Source: Pantoea septica (GTDB lineage: Bacteria > Pseudomonadota > Gammaproteobacteria > Enterobacterales > Enterobacteriaceae). From it: DNA of 64,000 nucleotides. Position numbers and translations under genes: made by a program. The notes beneath the pieces are model-generated. The model was not told the origin of the DNA and did no database searches. It was given only the letters and a program-made list of their open reading frames with translations. Positions 58,135-64,000 of this stretch are shown here, piece by piece. Each line of letters opens with the position of its first letter. Position 1 is the stretch's first letter. The stretch spans positions 1-64,000 of the forward strand of contig NZ_MLJJ01000004.1 in the NCBI RefSeq assembly GCF_002095575.1, in the 5' to 3' direction.

Positions 58135-58232
58135 TTGCTGCCATATCCATTTTGCATAGAAGCTATTAAAACAGATATTTTTCAGCATGGCACGCGTCTG
58201 GCCTAATAGGGGCAACTCACAGGAGAATGCTT
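58135..58232. promoter_or_regulatory. lysR-lysA divergent promoter region
   Basis: A 98-bp AT-rich gap between the divergent regulator and target. LysR should bind here, autorepressing lysR and activating lysA. I see AT-rich candidate boxes around CATATCCATTTTGCATAGAA but no unambiguous T-N11-A pair. AGGAG at 58221-58225 is the lysA ribosome-binding site. Confidence 0.5.
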
Positions 58233-59489
58233 ATGCCACGCGCCTTAACCGACCATACCACCGCGCTTAACGCCGCGCAGCTGCTGCCGCTGGCGCAGCA
58301 GTACAGCGGCCCGTTCTGGGCCTATGACGCCCAGATCATCCAGCAGCGCATCGAACAGCTGCGCGCCTTCGACGTGGTGCGCTTTGCGCAGAAAGCCTGC
58401 TCAAACATTCATATTTTGCGTCTGATGCGCGCGGCGGGCGTCAAAGTCGACTCCGTGTCGCCTGGCGAAATCGAACGCGCGCTGGCGGCGGGCTTTCAGC
58501 CGGGCGGCGAGGATATCGTATTTACCGCCGACGTATTCGACCGGCCGACGCTGGCGCGCATTGCCGAACTCAAGGTGCCGGTGAACGCCGGCTCGGTGGA
58601 TATGCTGCACCAGCTGGGCCAGGTTTCGCCAGGCCACGCGGTATGGCTGCGCATCAATCCCGGTTTCGGCCACGGCCACAGCCAGAAAACCAATACCGGC
58701 GGCGAAAACAGCAAGCATGGCATCTGGCACAGCGAACTGCCGCAGGCGCTGGCGGCGATTAAAACCTACGGGCTGCGCCTGATCGGGCTGCATATGCATA
58801 TCGGCTCCGGCGTCGATTACGGCCACCTGCAGCAGGTGTGCGACGCGATGGTGGAGCAGGTGATCGCGCTCGGCCACGATCTTGAGGCGATTTCGGCGGG
58901 CGGCGGGCTCTCTGTTCCTTACCGCTTCGGCGAAGAGGCGATCGACACCGCGCACTATTTCGGTTTATGGGACGCGGCGCGCCAGCGTATCGCCGCTCAC
59001 CTCGGTCACGCAGTCAAGCTGGAGATCGAGCCGGGCCGTTTCCTGGTCGCCGAGGCGGGCGTGCTGGTGTCGCAGGTGCGCGCGGTGAAAGCGATGGGCA
59101 GCCGCCACTTCGTGCTGGTGGATGCGGGCTTTAGCGATCTGATGCGTCCGTCGATGTACGGCAGCTATCACCATATCTCGCTGCTGCCGGGCGACGGTCG
59201 CGCCATCGACCAGCAAACCCAGCGCGATACCGTGGTCGCCGGGCCGCTGTGCGAGTCGGGCGATGTCTTTACCCAGCTGGAAGGCGGCAAAGTAGAAACG
59301 CGCGCGCTGCCGGCGGCGCAGGTGGGCGACTATCTGGTATTTCACGATACCGGCGCCTACGGCGCCTCAATGTCCTCTAACTACAACAGCCGTCCGCTGA
59401 TCCCGGAAGTGCTGTTCGAGCAGGGTGAACCGCGTGAAATTCGCCGGGCGCAAACCATTCAGGAACTGCTGGCGCTTGAGCTGGGCTAA
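58233..59489 (+). CDS. lysA: Diaminopimelate decarboxylase
   Basis: A 418-residue PLP enzyme for the last step of lysine biosynthesis (meso-DAP to lysine). PLP lysine is in RFAQKACSNIHI; HMHIGSG, EIEPGRFLV, GPLCESGD and DTGAYGASMSSNYNSRP complete the active site. ATG 58233 is preferred over 58227 for spacing to AGGAG and for alignment with E. coli LysA. Confidence 0.96.
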   Translation: MPRALTDHTTALNAAQLLPLAQQYSGPFWAYDAQIIQQRIEQLRAFDVVRFAQKACSNIHILRLMRAAGVKVDSVSPGEIERALAAGFQPGGEDIVFTADVFDRPTLARIAELKVPVNAGSVDMLHQLGQVSPGHAVWLRINPGFGHGHSQKTNTGGENSKHGIWHSELPQALAAIKTYGLRLIGLHMHIGSGVDYGHLQQVCDAMVEQVIALGHDLEAISAGGGLSVPYRFGEEAIDTAHYFGLWDAARQRIAAHLGHAVKLEIEPGRFLVAEAGVLVSQVRAVKAMGSRHFVLVDAGFSDLMRPSMYGSYHHISLLPGDGRAIDQQTQRDTVVAGPLCESGDVFTQLEGGKVETRALPAAQVGDYLVFHDTGAYGASMSSNYNSRPLIPEVLFEQGEPREIRRAQTIQELLALELG

Positions 59490-59497
59490 GGCGCGCG

Positions 59498-59950
59498 ATG
59501 AAGATCCTCTCTCTGTGCGACGCGCCGCAGTTTGCCGGGCAGGTGACCGACTGGCTGTGGCGCGCCTTTGACGCGGAAAACGGGCGCGACTTTATGGCCA
59601 GCGTGGTGGAGAGCTCGCTGCATGGGGCAGCGTTTCCCGTCACTTTCGTCGCGGTCGACGACGCGGGCAGGGCGGTGGGCACAGTGGGCTTCTGGCGCTG
59701 CGATCTGATTAGCCGCCAGGATCTCTTTCCCTGGCTCGCCGCGCTCTACGTCGATGAAAGCGCGCGCGGCACCGGCCTGAGCGCGGCGCTGCAGCAGCAT
59801 GTGATCGACTATGCGCGGCAGCGCGGCCACCGCAGCCTGTGGCTCTGGTCGACCTTCGGCGGCTATTACGAACGCTGCGGCTGGACGCCAGCGGGCGAGG
59901 CGCTGGACTATCCCGATAAAAAGGTCAGGCTCTACCGGCGCGAGCTTTAA
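59498..59950 (+). CDS. GNAT-family acetyltransferase
   Basis: A 150-residue GCN5-related acetyltransferase. The acetyl-CoA loop region reads ALYVDESARGTGLSAALQQ (R-x-x-G-x-G/A type) and ends with WSTFGGYYERCGW. Substrate unknown. It begins 8 bp after lysA and is probably cotranscribed with it; it overlaps the convergent galR by 4 bp. E. coli has no such gene between lysA and galR as far as I recall. Confidence 0.85.
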   Translation: MKILSLCDAPQFAGQVTDWLWRAFDAENGRDFMASVVESSLHGAAFPVTFVAVDDAGRAVGTVGFWRCDLISRQDLFPWLAALYVDESARGTGLSAALQQHVIDYARQRGHRSLWLWSTFGGYYERCGWTPAGEALDYPDKKVRLYRREL

Positions 59951-60948
59951 CCTGGCCCGCTCACCGAATGGCGCCGCACCAGCGTCGGGCTGAACATATT
60001 CGTCACCTCCGGCAGGGGCTGCGCATGGGCTAGGGCTAACGCCAGCTCCGCCGCCTGCTGCGCCATAGTGACGATGGGATAGCGCACCGTGGTCAGGCGC
60101 GGACGCACATAGCGCGACACCAGCACGTCATCGAAGCCGATCAGCGACATCTCTTCCGGCACGCGCACGCCGTTATCGCTCAGCACCGCCAGCGCGCCGG
60201 CCGCCATCGAATCGTTATAGCAGGCCACGGCAGTAAAGCTGCGGCCGCGTCCCAGCAGTTCGGTCATCGCCTGCTCGCCGCCCACTTCATCCGGTTCGCC
60301 AAAGGTCACCAGCCGATCGTTGGCGGGCAGGCCATGCTCTTTCAGCGCGTCGTAGTAGCCCTGCAGGCGATCTTCGGAGTCGGAAATCGGGTGGGTCGAG
60401 CAGATAAAGGCGATATTCTGATGCCCCTGCTGGATAAGATGGCGCGTCGCCAGCCAGGCGCCATAGCGGTCGTCGAGCGCTATGCAGCGCTGTTCGAACC
60501 CTTTCAGCAGCCGGTTTAGCAGCACCATGCCCGGCATCTGTTTCATCAACAGCTCCAGCTCGGCGTCAGGGATTTTCTTCGCATGCACCACCAGCGCAGC
60601 GCAGCGGTGGCGCATCAGCTGCTCAATCGCCTGCCGCTCTTTTTGCTCATTGTGGTAACCGTTACCAATCAGCAAAAAGTTGCCGGTCTGTCCGGCGATC
60701 TCATCAACCGCCTTAACCATGGCGCCGAAAAAAGGATCCGATACGTCGCCGACCACCAGTCCTAAGGTTTCGGTCGACTGCTGCGCGAGGGCGCGCGCGT
60801 TGGCGTTAGGATGATACTGCAGCTCCTCCATCGCCTGGCTGACGGCCTGGCGCGAGCTTTCGCTGGCTTTAGGCGAATTATTAATCACACGGGACACCGT
60901 CGCGACGGAAACACCCGCCAGTCTGGCAACATCCTTAATCGTAGCCAT
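59947..60948 (-). CDS. galR: Galactose repressor GalR
   Basis: A 333-residue LacI-family repressor of galactose genes. The HTH reads ATIKDVARLAGVSVATVSRV, followed by the hinge and a galactose-binding core nearly identical to E. coli GalR. The frame continues 101 codons upstream, but the Met at 60948 is the family start. A GalR operator lies 17-32 bp upstream, which suggests autoregulation. C-terminus is shorter than in E. coli by about ten residues. Confidence 0.96.
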   Translation of the reverse strand: MATIKDVARLAGVSVATVSRVINNSPKASESSRQAVSQAMEELQYHPNANARALAQQSTETLGLVVGDVSDPFFGAMVKAVDEIAGQTGNFLLIGNGYHNEQKERQAIEQLMRHRCAALVVHAKKIPDAELELLMKQMPGMVLLNRLLKGFEQRCIALDDRYGAWLATRHLIQQGHQNIAFICSTHPISDSEDRLQGYYDALKEHGLPANDRLVTFGEPDEVGGEQAMTELLGRGRSFTAVACYNDSMAAGALAVLSDNGVRVPEEMSLIGFDDVLVSRYVRPRLTTVRYPIVTMAQQAAELALALAHAQPLPEVTNMFSPTLVRRHSVSGPG

Positions 60949-60964
60949 GCCTCGACCTGTTTTA

Positions 60965-60980
60965 GGGAAAACGTTTACAC
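60965..60980 (-). promoter_or_regulatory. GalR/GalS operator
   Basis: On the minus strand GTGTAAACGTTTTCCC matches the operator consensus GTGKAANCGNTTNCAC at all specified positions but one. It sits immediately upstream of galR and in the gap shared with the divergent molybdoenzyme gene. Confidence 0.8.
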
Positions 60981-61126
60981 ATGGCAGCAGTGTTACGGAA
61001 AAGGCGGCCTGTATCAAGCCGACAGAATGTCTGCGCCGTCGCAAAAAGGGGTAAAACTCCAGGCTTAACCCGGCGCGGGGTCGCGTGGTATCCTGCATTT
61101 TTCCCTTACCTGCCGTAAAAGAAACC

Positions 61127-63400
61127 ATGAAAAAGCGAGTGCCACATCTGGCGCACTGGGGCGCGTTCAGCGCCGTGACAGAAAACGATCGTCTGATCGG
61201 CTGCGAGCCGTTCTTCGCCGACGCCGATCCGTCGCCGATGCTGAACACCATTCCCGAGCTGGTCTATTCCGATAAACGCATTCGGCAGCCGATGGTGCGC
61301 CGCTCCTGGCTGAAATCGCGCGAAAAGAGCGACCGCACGCTGCGCGGCCGTGAAGATTTCGTCGCCGTGGACTGGGAAACCGCGCTGGATCTGGTGGCGG
61401 ATGAAAACCGCCGCATCCGCGAACGCTACGGCGCCTCCGGCATTTTCAACGGTTCTTACGGCTGGTCGTCGGCGGGCCGCGTCAACCACGCGCGCACCCT
61501 GGTGCGCCGCTTCTATTTTCAGGGCGGCGGCGGCGTCGATCAGCAGGGCAACTACAGCTGGGGCGCGGCGCAGTTCTTCCTCCCTTATGTGATCGGCACC
61601 TATATGCCGCTGACCGGCCGCGTCACCGACTGGCCGCAGGTGGTGGAGCATGCGGAGATCTTCGTCGCCTTCGGCGGGCTGGCGCTGAAAAACGCCCAGG
61701 TGGCGTCGGGCGGCGCAGGCCAGCACAGTCTGAAACCGGCGCTGGAGCAGCTGACGGCCAAAGGCACCCCGGTGATTAATATCAGTCCGATGCGCGACGA
61801 CTGCCCGGCATGGGTTAACGCCGACTGGATCCCGATTCGCCCTAATACCGACGTGGCGCTGATGCTGGCGCTCGGCTACGAAATCGCCCAGCGCAACGCG
61901 GTGGACGAGGCGTTTCTCGCCAGCCACTGCACCGGCTGGCCCCAGCTGCGCGCCTACCTGCTGGGCGAAAGCGACGGCGTCGCCAAAACCGCCGGCTGGG
62001 CGAGCCGCATCACCGGCATCCCGCCGGAGCGCATCGTCCGCCTGGCTGAACAGCTGATCGGCAAGCGCAGCTTTATGACCTGCTCCTACTCGGTGCAGCG
62101 CGCCCATCGCGGCGAACAGCCTTACTGGATGATGATCGCGCTCTCGTCGATGCTCGGCCAGCCCGGCCTGCCGGGCGCGGGCTTCTCGTTCGGCCACGGC
62201 TCGATGAACAGCGTCGGCAACCCGCGTCAGGACGGCCCGGCGCCGCTGATGGCTACCGGCCCCAATCCCTCCGGATTGTCGATTCCGGTGGCGCGCATCA
62301 GCGATATGCTGCTCAATCCCGGCCAGCCTTACGCGTTCCAGGGCGAGACGCTGACCTATCCCGACATTCATCTGGTGCACTGGGCGGGCGGCAATCCTTT
62401 CCACCATCATCAGCAGCTTAACCGCCTGGTCGAGGGCTGGCAGAAGCCGGACACCGTAGTGGTGCAGGATATCGTCTGGACGCCGGCGGCGCAGATGGCG
62501 GATATCGTCCTGCCTGCCACCACCACGCTGGAGCGCAACGATATCGGCGGCTCCTCGCGCGACCGTTTTGTGCTGGCGATGCATCAGGCGATTAAGCCGC
62601 AGCATCAGGCGCGCAACGACTTCGATATTTTCGCCGATCTGGCCGAACGCCTTGGCTATCGCCAGCAGTTCACCGAGGGGCGCGACGAAGGTCAGTGGAT
62701 CGAACACCTTTATCAGCAGTGCGCGACGGCGCATGCGCGCAAGGGTATCGATTTTCCGGAGTTCGCCGAGTTCTGGTCGCGCGGTTTCGTGGAGATCCCG
62801 GAAGGCGGCAAGCCCTACATCTTTATGGAGGATTTCCGCGCCGATCCCGTGCGTCACCCGATCAAAACCGCCAGCGGCAAGATTGAACTCTTCAGCCAGA
62901 CCATCGCCGACTATGAGCTGGCCGATTTCGCCGGTCATCCGGAGTGGCGCGAACCTCAGGAGTGGCTGGGGGCGGCGCTGAGCGAGCAGTTCCCGCTGCA
63001 TATGATCTCTATCCAGCCGTCAGATCGGCTGCACAGCCAGCTTGACGCCACGCCGACGGTGCAGGGCAACAAAACTGCCGGCCATGAAACGCTCTATCTG
63101 CATCCGCAGGACGCCGCGGCGCGCGGCATTGTCGACGGCGAGGTAATCGAGGTGCGTAACGCGCGCGGCGCGATGCTGGCGGGCGCTCGCCTTACCGACG
63201 GGCTGACGCCGGGCGTGGTCATCGTGGCTACCGGCGCCTGGTTCGATCCCGGCTTCGGCGCGGAGTGGCAGCCGTATGACCGTGCGGGCAACCCCAACGT
63301 TCTGACGCTGGATATCGGTACCTCGTCGCTGACGCAGGGGCCCAACGCCATGAGCTGCCTGGTGGACATCAAAAAACATGCGGTTTGCAAAATCGCCTAA
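61127..63400 (+). CDS. BisC-like molybdopterin S-/N-oxide reductase
   Basis: A 757-residue enzyme of the DMSO reductase family, most like biotin sulfoxide reductase BisC. No Tat signal and no Fe-S cysteine motif, so a single-subunit cytosolic reductase is expected. Active-site residues align with DMSO reductase Tyr114, Trp116 and Ser147: Tyr111 and Trp113 in GSYGW, and Ser144 in NYSWGAAQ as Mo ligand. Tyr at that place is known from DMSO/BSO but not TMAO reductases. In BisC the ligand is followed by Thr; here by Trp. ATG 61127 is preferred over the GTG at 61085 since the homology starts there. Divergent from galR. Confidence 0.85.
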   Translation: MKKRVPHLAHWGAFSAVTENDRLIGCEPFFADADPSPMLNTIPELVYSDKRIRQPMVRRSWLKSREKSDRTLRGREDFVAVDWETALDLVADENRRIRERYGASGIFNGSYGWSSAGRVNHARTLVRRFYFQGGGGVDQQGNYSWGAAQFFLPYVIGTYMPLTGRVTDWPQVVEHAEIFVAFGGLALKNAQVASGGAGQHSLKPALEQLTAKGTPVINISPMRDDCPAWVNADWIPIRPNTDVALMLALGYEIAQRNAVDEAFLASHCTGWPQLRAYLLGESDGVAKTAGWASRITGIPPERIVRLAEQLIGKRSFMTCSYSVQRAHRGEQPYWMMIALSSMLGQPGLPGAGFSFGHGSMNSVGNPRQDGPAPLMATGPNPSGLSIPVARISDMLLNPGQPYAFQGETLTYPDIHLVHWAGGNPFHHHQQLNRLVEGWQKPDTVVVQDIVWTPAAQMADIVLPATTTLERNDIGGSSRDRFVLAMHQAIKPQHQARNDFDIFADLAERLGYRQQFTEGRDEGQWIEHLYQQCATAHARKGIDFPEFAEFWSRGFVEIPEGGKPYIFMEDFRADPVRHPIKTASGKIELFSQTIADYELADFAGHPEWREPQEWLGAALSEQFPLHMISIQPSDRLHSQLDATPTVQGNKTAGHETLYLHPQDAAARGIVDGEVIEVRNARGAMLAGARLTDGLTPGVVIVATGAWFDPGFGAEWQPYDRAGNPNVLTLDIGTSSLTQGPNAMSCLVDIKKHAVCKIA

Positions 63401-63413
63401 CAAACACATGGCT

Positions 63414-63434
63414 GGTTACATTTTGCCGGACACT
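63414..63434 (+). promoter_or_regulatory. OmpR-like site upstream of the Omr RNA
   Basis: GTTACATTTTGCCGGACACTG resembles the OmpR consensus TTTACATTTTGAAACATCT (TTACATTTTG exact, then ACA-like half). It is 50-70 bp upstream of the sRNA start. OmrA/OmrB in E. coli are OmpR-activated. A -10-like TACAGT lies just before the RNA start. Confidence 0.6.
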
Positions 63435-63485
63435 GTTGCGTTTGAGTGATGGCAGCCCGTCTCGCGGCCTTGCTACAGTCAGGGT

Positions 63486-63561
63486 CCCAGAGGTATTGAT
63501 GGGTGAACATCAATAGTTTTCTTGATTACACCGACCTGCGCAGATGCGCAGGTTTTTTTTT
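63486..63561 (+). ncRNA. omrB: OmrA/OmrB-type small regulatory RNA
   Basis: About 76 nt. The 5' end CCCAGAGGTATTGAT is the conserved OmrA/OmrB seed region, and the 3' end is the same terminator (CCTGCGCA-GA-TGCGCAGG followed by nine T). The middle (GATTACACCGACCTGCGCAG) resembles OmrB more than OmrA. Hfq-dependent; E. coli targets include ompT, cirA, fecA, ompR and csgD. Location beside the galR block agrees with E. coli (aas-omrA/B-galR). Only one copy is present here. Confidence 0.92.
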
Positions 63562-63672
63562 GCCTGGCGCGCCGATTACGAACTGATACACAGTTTTTCT
63601 GTTAACAGCGTAGTGCTTTCTTTATAACTGCTCGCGTGGATATTTTTTTACTTTTCTTTGCAGCGGATTGCT

Positions 63673-64000
63673 ATGCCCCGGATAAAAAAACTACTGGGAA
63701 AAGACCAGATCAAAGCCCCGTTTAACCCGTTTCGTTTTCGCCTGATTTGCCTTGGCGTGCTGGCCTGCATGGTGATATTGATGGCGCGCATCGCCGATCT
63801 GCAGTTCCTCAATCAGCCGATGCTGGAGCATGAGGCGGATCAGCGCTCGCTGCGCACCGTTACGCTGCCGACCAACCGCGGCACCCTGCTAGATCGCAAC
63901 GGCGAAGCGCTGGCGCTCTCGGTGCCGTCGCGCGACGTTATTGCCGATCCGATGCGCGTGCTGGAGGCGAATCCCGACTTCCTCAGCGCTAAGTGGGCCT
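63673..64000 (+). CDS. FtsI/PBP3-like transpeptidase, 5' part (runs off window)
   Basis: The first 109 codons of a class B penicillin-binding protein. A basic cytoplasmic tail (MPRIKKLLGK) and one transmembrane helix (residues about 24-44) precede the start of the periplasmic pedestal domain, with FtsI-like motifs (ADQRSLRTVTLPTNRGTLLDR). The canonical ftsI lies in the dcw cluster, so this is probably a paralogue, similar in concept to Salmonella PBP3SAL. The transpeptidase domain lies outside the window. Confidence 0.82.
   Translation, partial: MPRIKKLLGKDQIKAPFNPFRFRLICLGVLACMVILMARIADLQFLNQPMLEHEADQRSLRTVTLPTNRGTLLDRNGEALALSVPSRDVIADPMRVLEANPDFLSAKWA

Noticed and set aside
60949..61251. 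101-codon N-terminal extension of galR
   Set aside because: The family start MATIKDVARLAG is at 60948, and the extension would cover the GalR operator.
61106..63001. 631-codon minus-strand frame antisense to the BisC-like gene
   Set aside because: Composition shadow of a well-supported molybdoenzyme.

Overview
The window is chromosomal DNA from a member of the Enterobacterales. Gene order from speB through galR follows the Escherichia coli core map (speB, loiP, tktA, epd-pgk-fbaA, mscS, argO, yggE, argP, rpiA, serA, ygfA, 6S RNA, zapA, ygfB-pepP-ubiH-ubiI, gcvTHP, bglA, yqfA, ygfZ, sdhE, fldB, xerD-dsbC-recJ-prfB-lysS, lysR/lysA, galR, an Omr-type sRNA). Most proteins align closely with what I recall of the E. 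coli proteins, but the DNA is visibly GC-rich and the accessory genes differ. This fits an Erwiniaceae-type genome (Pantoea, Erwinia or Mixta-like). That placement is an inference and the genus is not proven.

Layout. 1-17.1 kb: the 3' four thousand codons of a giant Ig-repeat adhesin (BapA/LapA type), then its type I secretion machinery (outer-membrane factor, ABC exporter with a protease-dead N-terminal domain, HlyD-like adaptor). This block sits directly beside speB, where E. coli has speA. 17.1-28.1 kb: agmatinase, a YidB-like protein, lipoprotein protease LoiP, transketolase, the glycolytic/PLP cluster epd-pgk-fbaA with a Cra site, MscS, the arginine exporter ArgO and YggE. 28.2-34.9 kb: ArgP, RpiA, SerA with a strong CRP-type site, YgfA whose ribosome-binding site lies in a hairpin, 6S RNA, ZapA, YgfB and PepP. 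34.9-46.1 kb: ubiquinone hydroxylases UbiH and UbiI, the glycine cleavage operon, an SDR, phospho-beta-glucosidase BglA with an adjacent RpiR/SIS regulator, and YqfA. 46.2-54.8 kb: YgfZ, SdhE/YgfX, FldB, XerD, DsbC, RecJ, RF2 with its programmed frameshift, and LysS. 54.8-64 kb: a structured inverted-repeat element, a lipoprotein serine protease, an MFS transporter, LysR/LysA, an acetyltransferase, GalR with a GalR operator, a BisC-like molybdoenzyme, an OmrA/OmrB-type sRNA with an OmpR-like site, and the start of a second FtsI-like penicillin-binding protein.

How it fits together. Most of the window is housekeeping. The accessory content is concentrated in the adhesin/secretion locus, the bglA regulator, and the lysS-to-PBP interval. 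The adhesin and the Omr sRNA may be functionally linked: in Salmonella, bapA depends on CsgD, and OmrA/OmrB repress csgD in E. coli. Nothing in the window proves that link here. I found no rRNA, tRNA, CRISPR array, prophage or transposase. The most unusual non-coding features are the 190-bp element at 54836-55025, which can adopt mutually exclusive pairings, and the hairpin covering the ygfA start.
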